From the NCBI GenBank assembly GCA_025449115.1, contig JAHLKC010000159.1:20587-84586 (forward strand): 64,000 nt of DNA, written 5' to 3'. A program made the position numbers and the translations under genes. The stretch's first letter is position 1; each line of letters begins with the position of its first letter. The DNA comes from Chytridium lagenaria (Eukaryota; Chytridiomycota; Chytridiomycetes; Chytridiales; Chytridiaceae). The notes under the pieces were generated by a model, which saw only the letters and a list, made by a program, of their open reading frames with translations, was not told the DNA's origin and did not search any database. Of the stretch, positions 54,045 to 64,000 are shown in pieces.

Positions 54045-56116
54045 TTAGGTTTCAGAAAGATACGGTGGTGGTTCATCGACCGGTGCTGAAACATGAGAAT
54101 AAGGTGCATTCACGCGATCCACATCCAACGAAAGCGGATCATTGATGGCGTTCAAGATTTGTGCAGATATGGAGAAGGAGTTTGGGGTGATGTTGGCGAG
54201 AGATGGTGTTGCCCATTCGTTTTCCAAGGTCATGCGGGATGTGGAGGTGGCGATGGGGATAGGCGAGGAAGGAGGGAGGAGGGAGGTTGGGGGGCGCTAA
54301 AGGATGAAGACACGGATCCACCATGAGGGTCAGCTTCTTCCATTGATTGAGGTGAGAGGAGGGAAGATGGGGCGATGCTGACAGCTGAGGATGTTGATCC
54401 AGCGTTTTGAGGACGCAAATGAACTTCATCATCATCATCATCTTGAACGTCATCATCAGATGGAGTGTCCACTTCCAATTCCTTCTCACACGCCTCCTCC
54501 TCTTCTTTCCGTTGCTGCTCCTCATCCCGTCTCAAATCCAGCAAAATCGGATCATCCACTTCATAAGGCGGCACCCAAACATCATTCCCAAAAATCTTAT
54601 CATAATCCAAAGTCGGCATCACCTCTGGAGATTCATCCAACAATTTCTCACACTCCTCTCTCCCAACAGACGCCATCACACATCCACATTCCATCACCAC
54701 CGTTTTATGAATGACAGATAATTCAATCCGGACTTGAAGGGTATGCTTGATCTCCACGTGTGCGGGTGGACCTTGTTGACGCATGGGAATGATGAGAGAT
54801 GGATCACCGGGACGTGATGACGCAATGAAGTTTCCACGACTAGGCACTTTGAGCTCAACGTCACGTTCAACGTACATGCCGTCACCGCCAGGTCCAGAGC
54901 TCCATGAGTCAGCAAAACGATAGGGAACGCGACGGCCACTGTTTCCAGGTATCGGTGCGAATGTTCCAGTGAGAGGAGCTGAGGAGGATGAAGCTAACCC
55001 TGCTGCTGGGATGGGTGTGTATCCAGCAAACCCGCTTGCAGTCTTTCTTCTTGGCTTGAGTTCTCCCAATTCAATCTCTCTTTCCCCACTTCCAGCAGAT
55101 GTTTCGGGTCTGGGTGGAGCTCCTTCATCGAAATCCCATCTTACAATCTCAATACTGTTCTTGACAACCCCTCTTGTACTGTACGTGCCGAGACTTCGGT
55201 GCTCACGAATAAGAAGAGAGACTCTCTTGATTCTCACACCCTTGACGGCATCCTCCCTGGCTACAGAAAATCTGTACGCTAGCCGAAACACATCACCAGG
55301 ACCAAGCGTAGTTGCTGATATCTCAACCTCATATTCAATAGGGCTGTCACCAGGAGCCGACCTCCAACGTTTAGAATCCGGTTGAATAATAACAGGAATA
55401 AGCCTCGGATCATGAACCACAAACGGTTCCACAATCGCCACTCCCTCCCTTATTCTCGCAAACGACAACAACGTAGCGCTCTCCTCCAACTCTGCCACAA
55501 TCTGATAAACCGTACTCGCCTCAAACGGTTGACTCGAATGTTTACTCGAAAAGGCAAACGAAGGAGGTACGAGATTCGCGATCCTCACTGCGGCTCTGAG
55601 GATATCGCTTTGGTGGTCTGGATCGGGAATGTTGATTTGAAATGGAATGTCGAGACGTGATTCCGGGGGAAGGGTTTCGGGCGAGGAGAGGAGGGGAGCG
55701 ACTTCGTTGATGAGAGATTTGGTACGATGGCTGACTTCCATGGCGTCTGCGGAGGCAACGTACATGCATTTGGTCTCGCCTTTGAGCTTGACTCGGAGAA
55801 AGTTGATCTTTATAGGGTATCTTGAGTCATGGATGATTCTAACGATACCTCTGAGAGTTCATAATGTCAATAAATAATTCAAGTCAAAACGATGATTACG
55901 AAAACGAAACAGAATGGGATGAGGTCCTTTGAGGTTAATACGATCCTCAAAGCCCACATTCACATCCTGCCAAACATTGTTGACATTACAAAAAAAGTAC
56001 TCCATAAGGGCTCAATGTATCAGAACATACCTGACGGTGCAAGGCTCCAGTCCATAAGTACCATACACGAACGAATCCGTGTCTGGCAGTGGGTGGATGG
56101 TGATGACCGGTGCCAT
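54045..56116 (-). CDS. Arrestin-family protein with PPxY motif (ART-like trafficking adaptor)
   Basis: Alpha-arrestin-like protein, expected to link membrane cargo to a Nedd4/Rsp5-type ubiquitin ligase for endocytosis. The ATG at 56114-56116 gives MAPVITIHPLPDTDS; after a frame change the exon ends FVYGTYGLEPCTV and, past a long intron (to about 55860), continues GIVRIIHDSRYPIKINFLRV and KLKGETKCMYVASADAMEVS, the arrestin-N strands. A long open exon follows: VYQIVAELEESATLLSFARI, the middle arrestin strands, then IEYEVEISATTLGPGDVFRL, YRFSVAREDAVKGVRIKRVS of arrestin-C, a Ser/Pro linker, VELKVPSRGNFIASSRPGDP, and VEIKHTLQVRIELSVIHKTV. The C-terminal tail is acidic (Asp/Glu runs near 54450). 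After a frame change near 54230 it ends DEPPPYLSET; PPPY fits PPxY. More than 500 residues are open in one frame. Confidence 0.85.
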
Positions 56117-57145
56117 GCCATTCAGGAGAATGGAAGAAACGAGCCACACAATATCCTTCAAAGTCTTTTACACACTACCGAGAACTTGAATTCTCTATTG
56201 CCTTATAATGTTCAACTTTGGTAGAGCAATGGTGAAGCCTTGCGCAGGAATGAGGGATGTGATGGTTGGGACGAGGGTGGTGGTGTGCGTTGAAGAGCAA
56301 TGAGGCTTACAGGCCCTAGAGTTGAGTTTGTGTTTTGAGAGTGGGACAAGGTGCTGAAGGTTGCTGGAAGAGCGCTATAGGCGTGGTAAAGACGTCCCTA
56401 CGGCTTTTAAAAACATACAGAAAGCCCATCTGAGGAATACTCAAGATTAAGCGCGTTTGTTATTTTCATAGAAAAAACAACGACAAAATAAAAAAGCACA
56501 ATAAAGAGCACGTATGGGGTCGCAGAATAAAACATAGAAGACTTCCCAAGAAATATGCGGGTGGAGAGAATGATGGATTGACATTAACGCTTAGAGACAA
56601 GCTTGCGATGCAGAGTTTGGGGTGTTGGTCTGTAGAATTGGTCAAACATTACGAGGATTGACTGAAGGAGGTTAGCACGCGGGCAAAAAAACAACAAATG
56701 GAGTTATCAGATCATAGTAGGATGATCAGCTCTAGCACCCCGTCGTATCTGAACCAGACGCCGCAAGAGCCTATTGCTCTGCCAAAAGCCAAACCATACT
56801 ACTACTAAACGCATCCCTTGTAGCCCTTACAAGATACAGTGCTCCGTTCATAGTTGCTCTCTCTTTTTTACACATTACCGTCCCCTCTTTATCATGGAAT
56901 CATGCATGTCCAGCACAAGAGAATGAGAATTGAATAAATCATGATTTCTGTATTTTCTCACCAAATACGCAGAAAACAAAAGTGCATTAATGGAGGCGAC
57001 TAATAACAAGGGTTAGGGATAGAGGGGAAATAATACATATTGATGATGATGAAGAAAGAGTGGAGAGAGATTCCCAATGTTCAAGGGTTACAAAAAGAAG
57101 AAGTCAAGAGATTCCTTAGTGCTGTTGTAGAAGAGAGAGATCGAG
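56117..57145. other. Region between arrestin and the repeat gene
   Basis: Contains the arrestin promoter and the 3' flank of the His/Asp repeat gene. No coding or RNA feature seen. Confidence 0.4.
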
Positions 57146-57949
57146 TTAGACATTAGCTGACTAAAAAGTACACAATGAGTAAAGAAAAGAAAAAAGCTTA
57201 CGCCAGGGTGCGCACGGGGACCGTCATGAGCAGGGTCAGCAAAACTGATTCTCGAGTGATCAATGGTGGATGCATCCATGTGGGCCGGGGGGAGATGTCT
57301 CGGGCCAGAGTGCGCCACATCGACGTTACCCACACTTTGAGAGTGGTCAACGGCGTGCGTGCGTGGCGGCATGTGACGTGGTCCAGAATAGGGGTCTAAT
57401 TCAAAACAAAAAAAGTTAAAACTCGGCAAACGATCTCACACAAAAGAACTGAAAATCAAGCATTTGAAACTGGGAAGGGAATACTGACCAACAGGGCATG
57501 AGCCTTTGCCTCATGGGCATGGTGTGTGAACAACCGTGAGGTGAGCCCTGGGTCCATCATGCTTGGGATCTGCCTCATGAACAGTCGAATGATCCTTGTG
57601 AGCAAGGTCAACCTCTGCCTGAAGGTCCTTGGGACCTTGTGTGGGGCTGATGACGGGGACCAGCTTGAATGGGTCAGCAAAGGAGACAAGGCTGTGGTCC
57701 TGGTGAACGGCCTCGACCTCTGCCGCAAGAGGACGAGGAGAGGTGTGAGCTGGTTGATGCCTGATCATTGGCACCTTGTGAGTACTTTTTCAACATGATA
57801 AATGGATGGATGGGTAGGTGGGATCGGTATGATGTCCATGCATGAGGTAGAAGAATCAGAATCAGTATGTGGTAAGCGTGAGAATGAAAAATGAATAATA
57901 AAATAGTAATAATTAAAAACAAAACATACGTCTCTGGGCTCTTTGTCAT
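57146..57949 (-). CDS. His/Asp/Pro-rich repeat protein, TATA-driven
   Basis: Short unrecognised protein. Exon 1 is only seven codons: ATG at 57947-57949, MTKSPET, then an intron to 57775. Exon 2 from 57774 continues in frame, VPMIRHQPAHTSPRPLAAEV, VEAVHQDHSLVSFADPFKLV, then DLAHKDHSTVHEADPKHDGP and, after a frame change near 57520, HHAHEAKAHALL. Exon 3 from 57395 has SGPRHMPPRTHAVDHSQSV, AHSGPRHLPPAHMDASTIDH and SRISFADPAHDGPRAHPG. The recurring module is H-x-DHS-(4)-ADP-(x)-HDGPRAH, with GPRHxPP between, so His, Asp and Pro dominate. A possible end after a last intron is GSANV with the stop at 57146. A TATA box lies 84-92 bp upstream of the ATG. A soluble, possibly metal-binding or stress-induced protein is a guess from composition. 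Confidence 0.6.
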
Positions 57950-58032
57950 GATGCGAATAATGTTGGTTCAGGGGTTGATGGGAGGATAAGTTTGAGCAAG
58001 GTGATGAGGGGGAATGAAGAAGAAGCCCTGCT

Positions 58033-58041
58033 CCTTTTATA
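58033..58041 (-). promoter_or_regulatory. TATA box of the His/Asp repeat gene
   Basis: Minus-strand TATAAAAGG, a perfect consensus, 84-92 bp upstream of the ATG at 57949. It is the clearest core promoter in the window and fixes the start codon below it, because the ATG at 58049 would lie upstream of the TATA box. Confidence 0.8.
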
Positions 58042-58233
58042 CTTCCCATCTTCTAATCTTGTGTAACTCATGGTCATGTGTGACATCACTCAATCCAGTT
58101 GATGGAAGAATCACGAATGCGTCACTCAAGTTCATAGTCGGAGTTTAAAATCCTTATCGTAGCCAATGAGATTCAATCTACTCTGTTGTGTTCACAGAAA
58201 ATAACCCTAAGGAAGTGCGCGTGCTCTTCAGGT

Positions 58234-58270
58234 GTCTCCACCATTCCGTCATGACGGACTCCTTGGAGAC
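58234..58270. promoter_or_regulatory. Nested palindrome with CGTCATGACG core
   Basis: A perfect 14-bp palindrome TCCGTCATGACGGA (58245-58258) lies between inverted arms GTCTCCA (58234-58240) and TGGAGAC (58264-58270). It is about 190 bp upstream of the TATA box of the minus-strand repeat gene. CGTCA/TGACG are bZIP half-sites, and the structure could bind a dimeric factor or form a hairpin. Regulatory function is inferred from position. Confidence 0.6.
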
Positions 58271-58439
58271 TTGACCCATCACGATACAGACTAAAAAGGC
58301 CTAACCATGATATAAAATGGAAGTCAATTTCATTTTTATCAGGAAAAAGCACGGCCTGTCAGGAGACATGTCATTTATAACACTGAAAACAAGGGTTTTT
58401 TGGAACAAAATTAGATAGAGAAAAAAAACAAGTCAAACA

Positions 58440-59458
58440 TTGAGGTGGTGAACATAGACCTAAAAAGACAGAATGATATTAAATAAAGTATGACGGTCTC
58501 AATGGAGACCTGTGGGTTTATTGATAGAATGTGTCAGTTGATACAAGAAGAGGGGAGAAGGCAATGTGCCTTTGTGCAGGTAGGCGATGTACAGGCTGGT
58601 GGGATGTACAGAGGCTGACGCGTTCAGACGCGTCTCGCCTCGTAAATCCCGTCAGCCCTCCTCTTCTCAACCACTGCTACGGACTCTCCATGTGCGTGAC
58701 ACATGGTACCGTCACTTTGGTTTTAGGTACGTGATACTAACAGTCCGAGGCTTATGAGACTGAATCTCAACAGTCCCCCTCAAGCGAATAAGTCTAGGGC
58801 TTAAAGGTTGAGTTCCGCGGCACGTCGCATACCGAGGGAGTGTCGATGTTTCTCGAATGCAACGCGGGGAAGTGCCTTGGTGAGTATGTCGGCGATGTTG
58901 TCGTGAGTGCTGACATGTTGAATCGTTACGTACTTGTCGGCGATTGCCTCGCGGATGAAATGGACTGAGCGGAGAATATGTTTGGTGCGCTCATGAAACT
59001 CGGGGTTGTTGGCGAGCCTAATGGCTGAGTAGTTGTCTTCATGGATGACAACGGGCTCTTGGGGAACTCCGAGTTCTTGGGTGAGTTTGGAGATCCAGAT
59101 TACCTCGCGTGCCGATTCTGATAGTGCTTGATACTCGGCTTCCGTGGTTGACCATGAAATTGTGCCGAGTTTCCAACTGCGCCAGCTTACAAGATTTCCT
59201 CCGAAGAAGAATAGGTAACCGACTTGGGATTTGCTGTCGTTCAAGTCTGACATGAACGATGCGTCGCAGTACCCTTCGACTTTGAGATCTTGTAGGTTGG
59301 TGACACTTGGTTGGTAATGTAATCCCATGTCCCTTGTGTGCCAGACGTAGTTGAATATCCGGACTGCGGCGTTCCAATGTGTCTCGGAAGCGTCACTCAT
59401 ATACCTTGCGACAGCACCACTGAATACGAGATGTCAGGGCGTGTTTGTGTGGCGAGGT
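58440..59458 (-). mobile_element. Ty1/Copia retrotransposon remnant with 3' LTR
   Basis: Minus strand. From 59458 to 58801 are the last parts of pol; then the polypurine tract GAGGGGGAC and a 3' LTR starting TGTTGAGATTCAG at 58772. The LTR's end is near 58440, where the plus strand reads TTGAGGTGG; it carries AATAAACCCACAG as a polyadenylation region. Upstream of 59458 the element is lost: the next segment is LTR-like and not Copia pol. No second Copia LTR is seen, so this is a 5'-truncated or nested copy. Confidence 0.8.
58801..59458 (-). CDS. Copia pol C-terminus: reverse transcriptase end and RNase H
   Basis: NLATQTRPDISYS near 59440 is the end of the Copia reverse transcriptase; a frame change at about 59405 leads to MSDASETHWNAAVRIFNYVW. 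RNase H motifs follow: GYCDASFMSDLNDSKSQVGY, SWSTTEAEYQALSESAREVI, VIHEDNYSAIRLANNPEFHE, TKHILRSVHFIREAI, VSTHDNIADILTKALPR, and HRHSLGMRRAAELNL with stop at 58801. The catalytic D, E, D residues of RNase H are present. The 5' part of pol, integrase and gag are missing. Confidence 0.9.
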
Positions 59459-60372
59459 TGTGATCTTCTCTTGACCCATCCCTCCCTACCTAGCTTCGAC
59501 TAGGGGTAGGGAGAAGAGTAAAGGAGTTGCTCCAGCAGAGCAAGTCCACAGAGCACTAGGGACAGGATGTACTCCTGAATCTAAGTGATGTTGTTGTTTG
59601 GCGATGGTGTGGTGAGTGATCGCGAGATTCTGCTTAATAAAGGGAGAAGGGAACGTGTTTAGTATCTTCTATTCGACTTACCTTGCTAATAAACCAATAT
59701 GAGCACCAGATCGTCTCTGGCGATCGGGGAGGGCTGAAGCCTCCTTGCCTTCCTGCTATGGCACCTTTTGGAACGTGATGATCTCGTTGCCTCACGAGCT
59801 GGCACAGGGTAACCTCATCATCACCTGCCTGCAGCGTCGATCACCGGCTCGGGGATCATCAGAGGTGGAATGTAGCCGACCAAGCCTAAGCTAAAGGACA
59901 CTGACAATGAGGAGGACCCTTGGCTCCCATCGCAGCCTTCTGCTTCAAACAGCTGGATTGCGGCTTCACAGGTGGCAGGGGTAGAGGGTGGCTGCCATCC
60001 AAGAAGGAGTGAAGGGAGATCACGGCGAGGCCACGCGCGTGAGATAGAGGATGGGGATCAACTCAATATCAACTACTTAATTCAACAAGGTACAAATTAA
60101 ATCAGAAATCTCTCATATTAAAGTAATACACAAAATACAAATAAATAATAGACAAACATATGCACACACATATAAACGCACATATGCGCGCACCTCTTCA
60201 TAAAAACCTATAAACGTGGGGAAAAACTATATATAAAAACCCAAAGGGAAAAGAAGGGAGGATTCAATATGACGCGTAATATACGCGTCGACGCGGGATA
60301 TAACGGAACTCAACGGACTTAGACGGAATGTCCTTATGACCATAGGCCATGTGAATAATGTAATTCTTCACA
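59459..60372 (-). mobile_element. LTR-like segment nested at the Copia break point
   Basis: A 914-bp segment on the minus strand starting TGTGAAGAATTAC (60372) and ending GAAGATCACA (59459), so it has 5-bp inverted TGTGA/TCACA ends. A purine-rich tract AAAAACGGGAGAA lies directly 5' of it (60373-60385), as expected for a polypurine tract before a 3' LTR. It holds TATATATAG near 60227 and a GC-rich non-coding part. The Copia pol sequence breaks exactly at its lower end. No matching second LTR or duplication is visible in the window, so nesting is likely but not proven. Confidence 0.45.
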
Positions 60373-60640
60373 TTCTCCCGTTTTTAAGAAAAGACTTACG
60401 TAGAAAAGTCTAACTTAGTTGGCAGAGTATAAGAACTATCTGTAAATATATCAGAGCTTGCATTATCGGCAAGTCTATAAGGCAAGTATTGGCAAGAGTT
60501 ATATATTGTTACCGTCTAGCATTTCTACAGCTAAAGGTACTTAGGAATATTGTTTGCACTGCTATCATTTGCAGAAGGCCGGGTTTTTGGGGCTTTGTGC
60601 GGTGGCTCCTGATCAAGTAGATCAAGTGCTGGCAATGAGA

Positions 60641-62040
60641 TCATGTTACATAATCATTGTGGTGAGCATCGCTGTGCTCTAAGACCAATACAACCATTGC
60701 ATGGTCAGTCAGTGACGCCACAAAATGGTGGTTGACATTCAATTGCAAGGAATTCGTTTATCACAAAGGCGTAGTCTATTCTCCAAACAGCTTTATAGAA
60801 CTCTGTTGGTCATGCCAAGTATATCCTGGCGTATGCAGATGGCTATGACGAAATCCATCCTTAAAACCTAAGTTAATGAATGAGCTAAGCCAGTAGCGTT
60901 CATCATTGCGGAATCCAGAGTATCCATAAAATCTGGATGGTTCGAACATCAATTGCTTTGTGAGCAATGTTGAAATCTCCTACAACAATTGTATTTGACT
61001 GAGCTTTGAGACTCTTTACAAAAGTGTAGTCGTTCCAGGAACTTCATTTTGTATTCCTGTCTGTGATCATGCCTTGTGCCATTTGGCGCATAGACATTCA
61101 CTATATTCATACCTAAAAGGCAGAGTGTAAGGCACCGTCCTTCTTCAACAAAGTGTCAAAGTCAGTGCGCATCATATGAGTCCCACATATTACTGAAAGT
61201 ACGGGGATATCTTCGCGGACCATGGTCATAACACCATTGTGTCCATTTCTTTTGTCGTCAGCATACATCTTCCATCCGCGGACGGACTTCAGTTGTTGCC
61301 AAAACTTTTCATGACCATCGCCGACCATAGTCTCTTGGAAGCAGGCGATGTCACATTCCATTTCATCCAAATATTTAGCAAAGAACTCTGCTCTATTGGA
61401 TTCATCACCTTCAATTCTCTTTGCAAAGTGTTTCTTAACAAGAGCTTGAAGGCTGTTCACATTCCAACTTATAATCTTCAACTTGGAAGAGCGGAATGGT
61501 GTGCGTATATCATCAATGGGATATAACTTTTTCATTGACTCTGGTGGGAAGTCGTGGATCATACGAGAAGGAACATCAGGCAGAGCCGTCGTTCTCTCAA
61601 CGCCATATATCTCGCGTAGAGATGGGGTGAGTCTGAGTTGTCCTCTTTTCATTGAGGGGTGAGAAGAGCTCACGTATCTCAAGTATTTCATAGGCATAAA
61701 AACACTTAGAGATTTTGGAAGTGTCAGGCACTGGGTAGTTTACAGCATCTGGTGGTATACCAGCACTAACTGTTATGACATGGGTAATCTGTCCAGGTAT
61801 GGTTGCGAGAGGAGTTGACCTCAGGATCAGGCACCTGGCAAATCCAGAATCGGGTAGTTCCTGTGAACTCCCGTTTTTGATATTCAAATAGTCTGCGTCT
61901 CTCGAGAATGTCCTTCAATCGAGATGACTTTATCCTGACAAAGACATTGTCAATGAGCTGTTCAGGGAAGATAACTTCACTGGAAAGCAATGGTCGATCA
62001 GATCCAAACTCCCGTTTTTGAGAAGGAGAAAAGACATGGG
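60641..62040 (-). CDS. AP endonuclease (ExoIII family) with ASCH-like N-terminal region
   Basis: DNA-repair nuclease of the exonuclease III class. The C-terminal part has LKIISWNVNSLQALVKKHF, MECDIACFQETM near 61355, MYADDKRNGHNGVMTMVRE near 61255, VNVYAPNG near 61095, IVVGDFNIAHKAIDV near 60990, DERYWLSSFINLGFKDGFRH, HTPGYTWHDQQSS near 60810, RIDYAFVINEFL and TDHAMVVL, with stop at 60641. These are all catalytic motifs (N, E, D-N, D, H). The N-terminal 130-150 residues do not belong to that family: VIFPEQLIDNVFVRIKSSRL, RRRLFEYQKREF, ITHVITVSAGIPPDAV, AYEILEIRELFSPL and LREIYGVERTTALPDVP follow the pattern of ASCH/PUA-like RNA-binding domains. At least four frame changes occur (near 61830, 61660, 61110, 61020). 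Start uncertain, near 62040. Confidence 0.8.
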
Positions 62041-62833
62041 CGGGTGGGTGGGTATAATGAATGCTTTAGCATCCTTTGCTTGAGGTTGGAAGCCACAAAT
62101 GGTCAACATCGTCGAGATTAGGCTTCATTCAGGACGAGCGACTTCTATCGGTCATCCTGGCATCCGGAAATAAGGATGATTTTAAGCCTATCGTCGCGGA
62201 GACAATAAGCAAAAGGTAGAAACGTATTAAGATACGTCAGCTTATTGAGAGAATCAAAAGGACCCATGCAGAACGTGTCCCAGTGAAACTACTCAACGTT
62301 TATAACAGATCCATCTCGTCCGTATTAAGAGCAAAGTTGCGACAAAGGACCGTTGTAAGTTGACAAAGTGTTGTCAAGGTGTTTGTCATCAGCGCTGTCG
62401 TGAAGAAGAAGCGTCGAATGGTTGTCCAGGTTTTCACTAGGGAACGGTGTTGTTGTGGATAGACACCACGTAATATTAAATTGCATCTACATAGGCGACT
62501 CGAAGCCCATGGATGCGGTAAGAGCAAAGGGAATCTCCTAATAGGGAATTTGCCCTTGCAAGTTTATGAAAACGTTAACGGGTAGTTAACGTCTGCATGG
62601 TTGTATCATCGAGTTTTGGAGGGGGAGATGGATTGCGCCAAATGGCGTGTTTGTCTCCCGACTCTAGCACTCATATGTATTTTTTGAAGTCAATAAATTT
62701 CTTCTTCAGAATCTTGATACCATACACGACGTAGGTAAGAAGAGGAAAGAAATCTATTATTTCTAATTATGTTCTATCACTACAGAGAGGAGAAAGAACT
62801 AAGGTAAGAGGAATGGTTCCATCATTACATTGC
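62041..62833. other. No convincing gene
   Basis: Upstream region of the AP-endonuclease gene. A 75-residue minus-strand frame (62300-62527) is open but has no motif. Repeats or RNA genes not seen. Confidence 0.35.
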
Positions 62834-64000
62834 TCATTTAAGAGGTGGCATCAAGGACAAGGTCCCGAAGAGTAGGAGAAGGTGAGCGGGGTGGAGTTGA
62901 TGAGGACGAACAGCATCATCAACTTCAATCAGCTCACCATCATTAACAGGGCTTGGCTCATCAACACCGACGGGGAGAGCCTGGGGGATAGCGGCTGCGG
63001 GGTCCGCAGAGGAAGCGTTGGAACCCATGGTGAGTACTTTAGGTGCATGACCATCAACTAAAGGAGTATTCTTTCCCACATCAGCGTCAACACTCCTGAG
63101 AAGGGGGAGAGGAGGTCTGCTGGAAGGGGTGGAAGAGCCAGAACGAAGCTCACGGTACTGAAGAAGGGTGAGCTTCTTAGTGATTCCTTCAACATCCGAC
63201 GTCAGATGCTTTGTGTTTGCTAACCCATAGACTCTAGGGCGTGACAATGGATGACGGGGTGCTCTACGGCGAGAAGCAAGAGCAACTGGAGCCACTGACG
63301 GGGGTCGGTGTGGTCATCATCACTGGCAGAGCCCACAGAGGAAGTGGTGGTGTCGGTGAGAGAATCACCATCAACCGAGGAGAGGCTGGTAAGTGGGAGT
63401 TGTTCCTTCCCAACGTTGTTGAGGGGATGGTTCAGGGGAAGACGGACCTGACTTCTCTGTTTCAGCAGAGCCGGGGAGCTGGTACTGAAGGGACCAAAGG
63501 GACCGGAGGAGGTGCAGGGGCGAGGATGGATGCCGACGTGAGGTGAGTCGATCACGCATCTCTTTCACCTTCATCTGACTGTTCACCAAGCAGCTGGTGA
63601 GGTCGTGCCGTACAGCTACAAGTGCTGCAGTGTATTCCGTCTCAGCGTCGAGCTGGCGGTAAAAGCACCACAGCCCATGAGCATAGCAAGTTCGTTGGTA
63701 GAGTCGACTAACATGTCTCGAACTCCATTAATTGTATAGGCGCTTGCGACGTTCGTCCACAAGAGAGGTGAGAGACTCTAGTCTCTCGTTACGGTAAGCA
63801 ACGTTACTTTTGAGTCGTCCCTCATTAACAGTAACTTCAACACCTAGGTCTCCAAGGCGCTGAACGAGATGGAAGACCAAGTCGATGTTGTAGCGGTTGC
63901 TACCAAGTGTCCGCTCAGTTTTGGGGTAGCTGTTGGAGCAGGAGCGGCCATGCTGGCGGTCATCAGCAGGATTGAAGGATGCTGGTGGGAGCAGGAGGTG
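62834..64000 (-). CDS. Hypothetical coiled-coil, Ser/Pro-rich protein, 5' end beyond the window
   Basis: Minus-strand gene that enters from beyond 64000. Near the window end it reads TERTLGSNRYNIDLVFHLVQ, RLGDLGVEVTVNEGRLKSNV and AYRNERLESLTSLVDERRKR, a likely coiled coil, then SCLVNSQMKVKEMRDRLTSR near 63570. The rest is Ser/Pro/Arg-rich (SRRRAPRHPLSRPRVYGLAN; LRSGSSTPSSRPPLPLLRSV), then acidic ELIEVDDAVRPHQ and a stop at 62834. Two or three frame changes are needed. The lack of upstream sequence prevents assignment; a gag-like or structural protein are both possible. Confidence 0.4.

Noticed and set aside
54391..54721. Plus-strand frames rich in His, Ile and Pro
   Set aside because: They are antisense to the acidic tail and linker of the arrestin gene.
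57765..58049. Longer start for the His/Asp repeat gene at 58049
   Set aside because: That ATG lies upstream of the TATA box and would place the box inside the coding sequence; the ATG at 57949 joins the next exon in frame.
1..64000. CRISPR arrays, operons, ribosome binding sites
   Set aside because: The window is intron-rich eukaryotic DNA. The only regular repeats are the coding 78-bp array and retroelement-related repeats.

Overview
The window looks like nuclear DNA of an intron-rich, fungus-like opisthokont. Genes carry many short GT-AG introns (about 40-170 nt). Recognisable proteins are typical eukaryotic and fungal ones: an Efm4/METTL10 EF1A lysine methyltransferase, an AMPK beta subunit, a Munc13/Ync13-like MUN-C2 protein, an arrestin with a PPxY motif, a CYTH-domain protein, two failed-axon-connections (FAX)/metaxin-like proteins and a GPI-anchored protein. 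The mix fits an early-diverging fungus such as a chytrid better than a yeast or filamentous ascomycete; this is inference, because no rRNA or species marker is present.

Layout. 0.5-10.3 kb: Efm4 (-), a broken F-box-like gene (+), an endonuclease/exonuclease/phosphatase-fold gene (-), AMPK beta (+) and two unrecognised genes (-). 10.3-12.9 kb: no convincing gene. 12.9-22.8 kb: two FAX-like paralogues in opposite orientation. Between them lie a secreted protein with an acidic pro-region and a lysine/alanine repeat region (-), a degenerate acidic relative, and two unknown genes. 23-36 kb: unknown acidic proteins, the Munc13-like gene (-), a small cysteine-rich protein (-) and a single-pass membrane protein (-). 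36.8-48.3 kb is a retrotransposon block. A LINE with apurinic-type endonuclease and YADD reverse transcriptase abuts an intron-containing tRNA-Tyr gene. Next to it is a second non-LTR element with an FLDD reverse transcriptase and a C-terminal restriction-like endonuclease; its ORF is split in frame by a 973-bp solo LTR. 49.9-58.3 kb: an unknown S/P-rich protein, a GPI-anchored protein, a CYTH protein, the arrestin and a TATA-driven His/Asp-rich repeat protein. 58.4-60.4 kb: a Copia remnant and a second LTR-like segment. 60.6-64 kb: an AP-endonuclease gene fused to an ASCH-like N-terminal region, and a partial coiled-coil gene.

Many recognisable coding regions, host and transposon alike, are broken by single-base indels, often at short homopolymers, while other genes are intact. 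Uncorrected sequence error is the simplest explanation. Gene bounds below therefore span the homologous region even where no continuous frame exists. The most unusual items are the secreted acidic/cationic repeat protein, the tRNA-abutting LINE, the nested retroelements, the ASCH-like/AP-endonuclease fusion, and the palindrome upstream of the His/Asp repeat gene.
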